Origin: Apium graveolens
Taxonomy: Eukaryota > Streptophyta > Magnoliopsida > Apiales > Apiaceae
NCBI RefSeq assembly: GCF_009905375.1
Contig: NW_027417584.1
Coordinates: 55,022-119,021 of the forward strand
Length of the DNA stretch: 64,000 bases
Direction of reading: 5' to 3'
Shown here: piece by piece, positions 42,492 to 52,056 of the stretch
How the letters are laid out: each line of letters begins with the position of its first letter
Numbering within the stretch: the first letter of the stretch is position 1
Notes under the pieces: model-generated
Told to the model about the DNA's origin: nothing
The model's input: the letters and a program-made list of their open reading frames with translations, nothing else
The model's database searches: none
Made by a program: the position numbers and the translations under genes

Positions 42492-43330
42492 AAAAGGATT
42501 CCGTCTCGGAATCAGATAGAAAATGATTAGGGATACTTTCTTAGCATTGCACTTTCTAACTCTCGACTAAATTTTCCCACATTGTGGTCCTACCACCAAA
42601 CTCTGCCTAGTTTGATAACCCTTCTCCTAAGCACTTGTTCCTTTTCAATCTATAACCCTTCCTGGTTGCTCCATTTAGGTTACGTCGGGTTGCATGTCTA
42701 TGCGTTCATATGCCCCTATTTGTATGGCATCCGAATTATACTTCCTTAATATTGATACGTGGAACACATTATGAACTCGCTACATGTTCGGGGGTAGGGC
42801 TAGCTCATATGCTAACTTCCCAATACGTCTTAATACCTCAAAGGGTCTAACAATTCGTGGGCTTAGCTTTCCTTTCTTTACGAACCTCATCCATCCTTTC
42901 CAAGGGAATACCTATAACAGCACTAGGTTCCCTACTTCCTATTCCTTGTCCTTTCGTGTCAAATCAACATACTTTTTATGTCCATCTTGGGCTACTACCA
43001 GCCGCCCTCTGATTAGATCTATTATATCCTTGGTCCTTTGGACCACTACTGGTCTGAGCATCTTGCGCTCTGTAACATAATCCTATCATAAGGGAGATCG
43101 ACATTGCCTTCCCTCAAGGATCTCATAAGGCGATATCTCAATACTGACATATGATCTATTGTCGTAAGAAAACTCAATCCGTGTTAAGTGACCATTTCAA
43201 ATTCTTTCAAGTCTATTGCACAGACTCTCATCATAGCTTCTAGCATTATAGCTTTTGCTTCTCAATACCCATTCTTTTCCAGTTCGTAGTCATTACTATC
43301 TTCCGTACATAATACTATACTGGTTATACT
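42492..43330 (-). pseudogene. pol: Element D integrase C-terminus and chromodomain remnant
   Basis: The minus strand reads [12 protein letters not shown], KGKLSPRIVGPFEVLRRIGKLA, DLTRKDKEYEVGN and VVVQRTKDI, the usual Tekay integrase C-terminal sequence. Nearer the LTR is a chromodomain tail related to that of E (ELESAMLRKYP). Upstream (43100-43330) are decayed pieces of the integrase core (RVCAIDLKEF). Stops and frame changes are frequent. The piece is an inactive remnant. Confidence 0.8.
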
Positions 43331-46300
43331 TTTGCTCGCTAGCGTTCTATAACCTTTTAATAACCACGTCAACCTTAGTATCACGAATGTGTTAGATTCG
43401 GAATACCACTGCACTGATACTACTCCTTTCTAGCTGCTTCTATCTTTGAAAGCTTGATCCATCGTATAGAAGTAAAAGAATTTATTGAGAGATCACTATG
43501 ATCATGAACACTTGTTATATCGCATAGTTAGTACAGAATGTGTCCAGCCTTTAGTACTTGACAAGCAATTAAACAACATGTGGTATCCTACTAGGCTTCT
43601 ATCACACAGATAGATAGTCATTTGGCAATACCTCCCCTTCTGGAAGGGTTGTTCTTCTCAGCTAACATGAAATGAAAAGAAGAGAAAAGAACGAATTGAA
43701 GAGAATTGTATATGAAAAAAATACTGTCACAAATATCTGGCTTGGAATCTACCTCTGAACTATAGAGGTTTATCATAGGAGAACAAAACATATGTATCTA
43801 TATCAATATCCAGTATTATCGCATCGCATTTCACATGCTTAAATATTTTTGCTATTCCGTCCATCACTCTATGGACCCATGCTCTTCCCCGAGCTTATAC
43901 ACAATCACCTTTGAAACTCCCTCGACATCGAAAATCGAATCTAGGATCTCATTCTAGACATCATCGTTACTAGAATTCTATGCTTGCATCACAACCTTCC
44001 TCGTATAGTCATACGACCCTCTATTGATAAGGAGGAATAAATATTCAATAGGTAAATAGTCTACTTAATTAGTCTATTCAATGATAACTTATACATCACC
44101 ACGACCCGATTAGTGGTACTCAATCTCAACATTCATTACAATACAACTCTCACAGTTGTCATTGTCTCATTATTCATAGACTCATTGGAGCATTATTATG
44201 GTCCACCACTGACCTATTGTAGTCATTCGCTTTCCATGAAGTCTTAATAGCTAACCATACGGAGTCCATACATATCGTATAGAATTCTTCTAAGGAGTTA
44301 ACATAATCACCATTCATAATTCATGAAGAACACTCCAAATTTTGACGTACTTTCATGACATGAAGCAGATAAAATTGTAGAAGAGTTTCAATCAAAGCAA
44401 CGATAGCAGGTTAATACCATTCTTAATCATATGCCTTAAATAGAAGGCTTAACTCAAAGGTTCGTCTAGTCCTTTTTGAAACATGGTCCCCGCTCATGGC
44501 GATTACACGAATTAAACCTTTACCAACTACTATTACGGTTGGGTATTGCACAGTCATCAGAAGGAATGTCAATCTTCTAAACCATAATACAACCTTCACA
44601 GCTTTAACCATCATCACTGTATTCCTTTGGCACAAGCGCCTATAATTATCCTCTTACCTTTAAAGTGTCGACCACCTCTTTGGCCTTTCCTGATAGTAAA
44701 ATTTCCTTACAATCAATGTCATTTTAACCACCTCCAAATAAATTTTCTACCTCATTTCAATCACTGCTTATGTGAAGATGTTTTCCTTAAAATCTGATGA
44801 GTAAAAAAAATATCACCATTTTTCCATAAGTTATTGCCTCAGTCTTTAGAGGTTAATCACTGTCACGACTAACTCTCAATCATACTTAGAACATCTTTTA
44901 TCTTAGGTCCTAATTGCCCTGAACAATTTTGACCTTTACTAGTTCGATCCATACTTTCTCGTGGTTTAACACATGCCCCACTTGGCATCAATATAATTAC
45001 GTCATATTTCCTTTATCAACATTTCTATTCTTGAGAATTTTGAATATTACCTTTCTCCTTGTAAAACCTCTAAGGTTATCCTTGAATCGTTCCTCCTGTA
45101 TTCCCTAGATAAAGGGCATATCAAGATACCATTTATTAATACCAGAATCATTGTCTATATACTTCTGAAAAATTTCTCCACTGGTTCTTAAAGGTTGTTA
45201 TTACCTTAATCCTTTCCAATTCATACTGTCAAAACTTATACTATCCTTATTAAGGGTGAAATGCCAACCTTTATGCATTCCCCTAGGATTCATCTTAAGT
45301 TACCGATGTTCTATCCTTAATTCCACCTTTAAAAAGGTACATGCATCATTCCATAGATAAATCAAGTCATATATCCCTGATAAGGGTGTCTTATTCAATC
45401 ATTCCCACCTCGATAGTATATGCCTAATTTCACAATAACATCTGTATTCAAAATGAGGTCAATCAATATGGCCTCCAAAAGATAACAATGGTTATCCGCT
45501 TTTCTTGCCTAATTTGGTAACGATAACAAGGATGTTCTGGAAGATATTGGTCGTGTTCAACGCGAACTTCTTCTTAATAATTCCTTATTTACTTTTGTTG
45601 TTTATCTCAACAGTCATCTCAATGTTGGGATATCTTTCATACCTGGCATCTCCCTTTCTGGTTATCAAGCCACCGGTCTTACACTTCACATTCTTGAAGG
45701 TCACTTCCTTCATCCATTTTTTCCTAATTTCTTACTTCCTTGTCTCCTCAGTCTATCCGCGTCTCATTATTTATCCTTCGAACTATCTCAAGGTTTCCTC
45801 GAATCCTCCAACTTATAAGGGATAAAATATATGTATCTCTTATTCCTTCAATCCATCAGCTTTAACTCATGGTGAATCACTCTTATCCTGACAATTACAT
45901 ACTTTTCTACTTCTATTGCTACGAGTCTTTAGGGTTTCCTCATACCCAACTCCCTTATCATTCCTTGAACTCTATTGCCTTTATAATCCTTTCTATTACA
46001 ATCATTTCATGAACCCACTAATCATTGACTTCAAACATCACGTCATTCTGGGATTCTAGTCCTCAGAACAAATCTTGACAACTTTTACAACTTAGCTTCA
46101 TAATTCATCATACCCGTCCGCCTTTGCTCTGGCTCTAAAGCTTTTACACTATCTCCATAACCTTGGGAATTACTTTCTCGAAAACAATTGACTGAACTTT
46201 AATCAGTTTATCATAACCTCTGGCTCCGTACCTTCCTTGGCCTTTTACCAGCGGGTGGCCTCTCTCTTAGGAGGGTAAGTGACAAAAACAGACTTTTGTG

Positions 46301-46839
46301 ATTCGTCCATCATTTAGAATCTCAAATGATTCCTATATTTCCTTTAGCCAGGCTCTCTCCTCTACTGGGTTTGCTTCTTCCTTGGAACTCTGAGAGCTTA
46401 GCGACTTAAAGGTCCTGAAAGAATTTCCCACCACACTGTCTCCTCAGGGTGGTGGTTGGGGATAATAGTCTAAGTTCTTTTTAGACAGGTCCATGAATTG
46501 TCGTATAGGAGTACCGTCTCGGGTCTCCTTTCCTTACTCGACTTCTGTTTCCTTAGTCTAAACGTTCCCTCCTTCTCCCCATAATCGGGGTCATCCTACA
46601 TGTTTTAAATCCTCATTTTCCACTCCATTATGTTATGGGTTCCTTCTATCTTGATGGCAACCTCCCTGACTATCACGATCAGGGTTTGCTCTAAATCTTA
46701 TTCCTCAAACTAGCTTTCATCTAAGATCTCATCTTCAAGCTCTTGAACATTTGGAACCCAAATTCTGTAGGAATACCTCATTATTCCCTTATCATCTTTC
46801 TCGGTATTAATCTCTTATCTATTTGTTGGCTCTCTGCCT
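43331..46839. other. Unidentified interior of element D
   Basis: About 3.5 kb where the rest of integrase (about 1 kb) should be. I could not recognise a conserved domain on either strand. The longest frames are short and look fortuitous. It may be heavily mutated pol, an undetected older insertion, or element-specific sequence. Confidence 0.5.
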
Positions 46840-47527
46840 TCATTCATCACTTTTTCTGGCACAATATGTTCTTTTCCAATAATTCGGGTTGTATTGCAAT
46901 CTCAACAGTTTTTCGGTACCGGCTCCGGTTACCTTCACTTCTATTTCCATTTTCTCAAAATCTCTTATCCACTCTCCCAAAGACAGTTTCATCTTGAGTC
47001 TCTCTTTTATACTAAGGGCATTAGCCACCATTTTGGCTTTCCCTGGATGATTAAGAATCTCATAATCGTTATCCTCGATTAGCTCTATCCACCTCCTCTG
47101 GCGCATGTTGAGCTCTTTCTGCGTAAAAATGCACTAGAGCACTTATGGCTTGTGTAAATCTCGCACTTCTCTCCATACAAGTAGTGCCTCCAATCTTTAG
47201 GGCAAAACTATTACCCCGAGCCCAAGCTCATGGGTGGGGACATCGAATTTTATATTCCCTTAATTGTCTTGACGCGTACGCGATTACCTTGTTGTGCTGT
47301 ATAAGAAGCACCTTAATTCTTTACGCGAAGCGTCATTACACATCACAAAATCTCATTTTCCATCCGGTAACGCCAACATAGTAGCCGTCACCAACCTTTG
47401 CTTTAGTTCTTAAAAATTGTTCTCGCATTTCTCTGTCCATTCGAACTTCTGAGTCTTGCGAGTAAGTCGTGTTAAAGGGGCTACTATCTTTACAGACTTG
47501 AACGAACCTCCGGTAGTGACCGGCCAT
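46840..47527 (-). pseudogene. pol: Element D RT-RNase H remnant
   Basis: The minus strand has AGHYRRFV (RT-RNase H connection), EVRMDREMREQFL, a decayed RNase H start, and the RNase H end RQRRWIELIEDNDYEI with NHPGKAKMVANALS. These match the E segments AGYYRRFV and [14 protein letters not shown]. The RT catalytic core, protease and gag that should precede them are absent: the sequence goes straight to the leader ORF. Frameshifts separate the parts. Confidence 0.78.
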
Positions 47528-47579
47528 TCCTACCTCTGGTAATTCCCCTAACCATGGTCATCAATTCCTCAGTGGTCCT

Positions 47580-47801
47580 TTATTCAAACTTGTCAGGATC
47601 CTCCACGGGATTCTTCTCAGCAGCAATCCCTTCTAGGACAACATCCTCAACCGCTACATCCTCAATATAAACATCATCCGGTCCCGCGTTAGGACGCTCT
47701 ATCGGATCCATAATCTGATCTCCAATAAGTAATAAAACATCATCGCGTTGTTGCTCCTCAACCTCAGGGTTCGGAGTCCCGCTACCATATACGATAACGA
47801 A
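47580..47801 (-). CDS. Element D acidic leader ORF
   Basis: Open on the minus strand from 47801 to the TAA at 47580-47582, about 73 codons. It contains GSGTPNPEVEEQQRDDVLLL, DPIERPNAGPDDVYIEDVAVEDVV and a Glu/Asp-rich end. It occupies the position of E's leader ORF (between primer site and gag) but shows no clear sequence match to it. No ATG near the head; it could be an exon. Its function is unknown. Confidence 0.4.
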   Translation of the reverse strand, partial: FVIVYGSGTPNPEVEEQQRDDVLLLIGDQIMDPIERPNAGPDDVYIEDVAVEDVVLEGIAAEKNPVEDPDKFE

Positions 47802-47957
47802 CTACGCTTCTATCACGATATTTATAAGAGTTCCCATAAGGGTTTTAACTGTCAGTACTACGTTAGGTAGTCCGACTATGAACTTAGAAAGAGTTCTTAT
47901 TATCTTAGTGAACTTATTATTTTAAAGTCATATCATCTCTGAGGTTTATAATGCTTA

Positions 47958-47969
47958 GCTCTGATACCA
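47958..47969 (-). promoter_or_regulatory. Element D primer-binding site (initiator tRNA-Met)
   Basis: Minus strand TGGTATCAGAGC, four bases from the LTR at 47974. Confidence 0.92.
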
Positions 47970-47973
47970 TTTC

Positions 47974-48574
47974 TGTAACACCCCCAAATCCGGGGTCGGG
48001 GATCCGGGTTGTCACGAGTTCCATTTCCCTTAATAACACCCAATCTTAATAAACAATCAACTAATCCGTACTGTGACCCCACAATAAACACACACACCAC
48101 AAGTTATAGTCTCAGAGATGAATATCCAAAAATAACACAAGTCATTTTATTCCATAATTATATGCCATTACACCTTAAAAGGGTTTCTGAATAAATTTAC
48201 ATTTCTTTGCCATTATTACAATTCATAAAGATACATAAGTCTGGTACATTAAAAGTTGAAAGCCTAGCCTATTGGTAGTTCCTACCTCAGCTACAGCGAC
48301 ATCAACGCCTATAGGAAACTGCGGAACATTTCCTATCCACTCGTGAATTGGGAGCTTGGTCCTGTTCATCTTGTCTATCTGATATTGTGTGATGAAAGAA
48401 GAAAGCAAGGGTGAGCAACAAGCACACCGAAATAGTATGTATAATAATTTACAATATATGAGCATTCTCATAGTACTCAAGAAAGTCTTGGTTAAGAAGA
48501 AATGAACCAAGTTGATATCTTAACGCGACCAAGTCGCAAAATATTCAGTATATACATACATATATACTTTTCAC
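47974..48574 (-). repeat. Element D 5' LTR, first piece
   Basis: Matches 38349-38950 with scattered differences; interrupted by C at 48575. It contains the U5 ORF copy at 48223-48369. TTCAC (48570-48574) is the target duplicated by C. Confidence 0.92.
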
Positions 48575-48650
48575 TGTTAGGAATATATGTGCATTAGTTT
48601 GATGATATGTTTAACAAAACACTTAAGTAGAAATTCAGTGTCTGTAGCCT

Positions 48651-49005
48651 CAACGGATAAGACCACTTTGGCTATCCGTTGATGGTGTAGCTTTACTTAG
48701 AAATAAGTCTAGTGTTGTAGCATATTTCAGTCTCTGTATTTAAGATGTAATTCTTAGAAGTTGAGAGAAACTATGAGTCATGTTGACTACTAGAAGATAT
48801 GCAGATAGGAAGGCCAATTGTAAATATTTCATGCCTTGTAATTTTGTATAAATGAAGTGGTATCAACGGATGACTTAAAGACCTTCAACGGATGAGAAGC
48901 TAAGCTTCAACGGATGTCTCTAAAGCTTCAACGGATAACATCCTTCAACGGATGAGTGCATCAACGGATGAATGCTTCAACGGATGTTCTGTTGATTAAC
49001 CGTTG
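48651..49005. repeat. CAACGGAT word cluster in C's 5' LTR
   Basis: Nine exact copies of the 8-mer (either strand), most as ttCAACGGATgA-like units spaced about 15-25 bases, plus aaccgttg at the end. The same cluster is in the 3' LTR at 60734-61088. Further clusters are at 51292-51332, 53499-53622, 55513-55649 and 57615-57737. Confidence 0.95.
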
Positions 49006-49113
49006 ATAAGTGGTAGTTGTACCTACAAACAGAGGCACGTGGGTGAACAGAGATAACTGAAATGTGGCAGCCTAATTTCAGGAACATCAGAAAAAGCAGC
49101 CGTTCTACTCTAG

Positions 49114-49120
49114 TATAAAG
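49114..49120 (+). promoter_or_regulatory. TATA-box candidate in C's LTR
   Basis: TATAAAG after a CT-rich stretch; a second candidate is the TATA in the stem-loop 100 bases downstream. Confidence 0.4.
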
Positions 49121-49214
49121 AGACATTAAGTCAACAAAGTACTGGAGTGAACTGGAGAAGAAACAAGTGGAGATCTTACTTTATTATTTTATATATCCTT
49201 GTCTTCACTTGTAA

Positions 49215-49237
49215 ACTTGGTAATATATAAACCAAGT
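49215..49237 (+). promoter_or_regulatory. TATA-centred stem-loop in C's LTR
   Basis: ACTTGGT-aatatataa-ACCAAGT: a perfect 7-bp inverted repeat around a 9-nt loop, repeated at 61298-61320. Confidence 0.65.
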
Positions 49238-49590
49238 AGTAGCTAGTAATTAGATAAGAATTTTTCCAGAGCTGTTTAGAAAAATCTTGAGAGAAAAATT
49301 ATCTAGTTTGTACTAGGATGCAGCTGTGATCAAATTCTTAGATCACAGAATTTCTGAAATACCATCTCTGGTGGAACAACAAATCCACCAGAAAAGTTTT
49401 TAAAGGTTTATTGTGTTCTTTACATTTGTGTTTGAATATATATCTGTCTGTATCAGCTTAAAGCAATTCACACACTTGTTCATCTTGAACACACAGTCTT
49501 TATAAACTGCTCAAAACTTGAAAAAGTTTTGAGATTTACATTCAACCCCCCTTCTGTAAATCTCATTGTTAGTTCTCTAGAAATAACAAT

Positions 49591-49602
49591 TGGTATCAGA
49601 GC
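49591..49602 (+). promoter_or_regulatory. Element C primer-binding site (initiator tRNA-Met)
   Basis: TGGTATCAGAGC two bases after the LTR end. Confidence 0.95.
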
Positions 49603-49649
49603 AAGCTCTTGACAAACAAAGAGTTTAAAGATCTTGGAATCTAACAAAG

Positions 49650-52052
49650 ATGAGTAAGAAGGATATTGGAGTAAAAATCCCAGTTCTTGATAGAGACAGT
49701 TATCACCACTGGAAGGTGAAAATGCACCTTCATCTACTCTCCCAAGATGAAGGTTATGTAAACTGTATTGAGAATGGTCCTCACATTCCCCACAAAGTAG
49801 CCACAGTTGCTACGGCCACAATTGCTGTTGGTCAATCCATTCCAAAACCTAGAGCAGAATGGACAATGGAAGACACAGAAGAAGTCCACAAGGATAAGAA
49901 GGCTATGAACATTTTGTTTAATGGTCTTGACAAGGATATGTTTGATAATGTGATAAATTGCTCAACTGCCAAAGAGGTTTGGGACACAGTTCAGCTGCTG
50001 TGTGAAGGTACAGAACAAGTAAAAGAGAACAAGATGCAGCTTCTCATTCAACAGTATGAGTATTTTCATTTTGAAGAAAATGAATCTTTAAATGACACAT
50101 CTAACAGATTCCAAAAGCTATTGAATGGATTGAAGCTGTATGGTAGAGTGTACCAGGTGAAGGATTCAAATCTTAAATTCTTAAGATCCTTGCCAAAGGA
50201 ATGGAAACCCATGACTGTCTCCTTAAGAAACTCTCAGGATTATAAGGACTTCACTCTTGAAAGATTATATGGAATCTTGAAGACTTATGAACTAGAGTTG
50301 GAACAGGATGAGGTATTGGAGAAGGGGAGAAAGAAAGGAAGTTCAGTTGCATTGGTAGCTGAAAATGAGAGGGAATGCAGACAAGAAACTGTGAGATCTA
50401 CATCAAACTCCAAAGATGGTACAAGATATCAGGAATCAAGCAAAGGAAAAGAGCAAGTTGCTGAGAATGAAGACAACTCCAGTCAAGATGACTCTGATAG
50501 TGTTGATGAGCATCTTGCATTTCTGTCCAGGAGATTTGCAAAGATGAAGTTTAAGAAAAACACTAGAGCCACTAAACCTCATAAGAACATGGTGGACAAA
50601 TCAAAGTTCAAGTGTTTCAATTGTGGTATAAGTGGACACTTTGCAAGTGAGTGCAGAAAGCCAACTTCTGAAAAGAAGAAATTTGACCAAGTAGATTACA
50701 AGAAGAAATATTTTGATCTGCTCAAGAAAAAGGAAAGGGCTTTCATTACTCAAGAAAAAGATTGGGCAGCTGATGGAGAGGAAGAGAATGAAGATGTGGA
50801 GTATGTCAACTTAGCTCTCATGGCTGATTCTGAGGAAAATGAAGTTAGTTCATCAAGCAATCAGGTAACAACTCAGGTAATCACTACTGATGTAACACAA
50901 CTTACTAAAGAAGAGTGCAATGATGCTTTTAATGACATGTCTACTGAATTGTATCATTTGCGTGTGTCTCTTAAATCTCTTGCTAAAGAAAATAGTAGGA
51001 TTAAAGAGAACAATCTGTTTTTAAGTAATAGAAATGCTATGTTAGAAGATAAGTTGATTGACCTAGAGAAAACCAAGCTGCATTGTATATCTGTTGAGAA
51101 TGAACTAGCTGAATCTATTAAGAAAGTAGAAATACTTTCTAATCAATTAAAGAGAGAGCAAGAGGTGATTAAAGCCTGGAAAACATCTAGGGATGTTAGT
51201 GCTCAAATTGCCAAGGTCCAAGGAATTGAATCATTCTGTGAAACTGGCTGGGATAAAAACAAAAAGAAACTGGAATTAATTGATGGGCTGTCAACGGATG
51301 TGGAATCAACGGATGATGAAGGTTATCCGTTGAAGGTTCCTCAATTAAAACAGGCAGATGTTTCTAATAGTGAAAATCTAAAGAAACTCAACAAAAAGTT
51401 TGGTTCAACTTCCAAGAACTTTGTTAAAGAAGAAGCAAGCACATCCAAAGATGTCAGTAAGGTGAATATAGGGCACATGACCTTAGAACAGTTAAATAAT
51501 AGGCTCAAGATGGTTGAGGATAAAAAGGAAACTAAAAGAAAATCTAACAGAAATGGGAAGGTAGGTGTTAACAAACATAACAATTACACACCTGATAGGT
51601 ATGCTCCTAGAAAAAGCTGTGTGCATTGTAGTAGTGTTAATCATCTATCTGCTAATTGCAAATCTATTAAGAAAACCCCCATAACTGTACCCTCTTCCAT
51701 GCCTAACATGTCTGCATCATCTTTACATGCTATGCCTACTATGTCTCAACAGAATCCTTATGCACATTTTGCAAACATGCCATATTTTAACAATCCTTAT
51801 CTTGCTGCATTTAGTATGCCTCAAATGCCATACAATATGCCTATGTGGAATAACATGTATGCACAATCCATGCCTTATCATATTCCAAATGTGCTAAATG
51901 ATTCTGTGACTAACCCTACACCTCAACCAACTACATCCAAGACCAAGGTTGACTCAAAGTTACCTAAGTCTAGAGATGCAGGAGGAATGAAGTCTAGGAG
52001 AAAGGCTAACAAGAATGGACCCAAGGAAACTTGGGTACCAAAATCAAATTGA
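49650..52052 (+). CDS. gag: Element C Gag polyprotein
   Basis: This 800-residue ORF starts at ATG 49650 (MSKKDIGVKIPVLDRDSYHH). The N-terminal copia Gag/UBN2 domain covers about residues 1-230. The first CCHC knuckle (CFNCGISGHFASEC) is at residues 322-335 and the second (CVHCSSVNHLSANC) at 657-670. A charged coiled-coil-like region (about 420-530) lies between. The last 100 residues are Met/Pro/Asn-rich (NMPYFNNPYLAAFSMPQMPY), then a Lys-rich end. Three CAACGGAT words at 51292-51332 encode STDV/STDDEGYPL. It aligns along its whole length with A's Gag. It ends with TGA at 52050-52052; pol follows in the +1 frame. Gag forms the particle in the cytoplasm and packages RNA. Confidence 0.97.
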   Translation: MSKKDIGVKIPVLDRDSYHHWKVKMHLHLLSQDEGYVNCIENGPHIPHKVATVATATIAVGQSIPKPRAEWTMEDTEEVHKDKKAMNILFNGLDKDMFDNVINCSTAKEVWDTVQLLCEGTEQVKENKMQLLIQQYEYFHFEENESLNDTSNRFQKLLNGLKLYGRVYQVKDSNLKFLRSLPKEWKPMTVSLRNSQDYKDFTLERLYGILKTYELELEQDEVLEKGRKKGSSVALVAENERECRQETVRSTSNSKDGTRYQESSKGKEQVAENEDNSSQDDSDSVDEHLAFLSRRFAKMKFKKNTRATKPHKNMVDKSKFKCFNCGISGHFASECRKPTSEKKKFDQVDYKKKYFDLLKKKERAFITQEKDWAADGEEENEDVEYVNLALMADSEENEVSSSSNQVTTQVITTDVTQLTKEECNDAFNDMSTELYHLRVSLKSLAKENSRIKENNLFLSNRNAMLEDKLIDLEKTKLHCISVENELAESIKKVEILSNQLKREQEVIKAWKTSRDVSAQIAKVQGIESFCETGWDKNKKKLELIDGLSTDVESTDDEGYPLKVPQLKQADVSNSENLKKLNKKFGSTSKNFVKEEASTSKDVSKVNIGHMTLEQLNNRLKMVEDKKETKRKSNRNGKVGVNKHNNYTPDRYAPRKSCVHCSSVNHLSANCKSIKKTPITVPSSMPNMSASSLHAMPTMSQQNPYAHFANMPYFNNPYLAAFSMPQMPYNMPMWNNMYAQSMPYHIPNVLNDSVTNPTPQPTTSKTKVDSKLPKSRDAGGMKSRRKANKNGPKETWVPKSN

Positions 52053-52056
52053 TTGA

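Larger units (their letters stand above)
48575..49588 (+). repeat. Element C 5' LTR (1014 bp)
   Basis: TGTTAGGAATA...GAAATAACA. It contains nine exact CAACGGAT/ATCCGTTG words between 48651 and 48985 and a near copy at 48998, TATAAAG at 49114-49120, and the TATA-centred stem-loop at 49215-49237. Differences from the 3' LTR seen by eye: aatgaag/aattaag, catctctgg/catctttgg, gaacacac/gaatacac. Confidence 0.97.

Noticed and set aside
42784..43080. Plus-strand ORF of 98 codons in D
   Set aside because: It is the antisense of the integrase C-terminus of D.
47145..47381. Plus-strand 78-codon ORF in D
   Set aside because: It overlaps the minus-strand RNase H remnant, which has family motifs; the plus frame has none.
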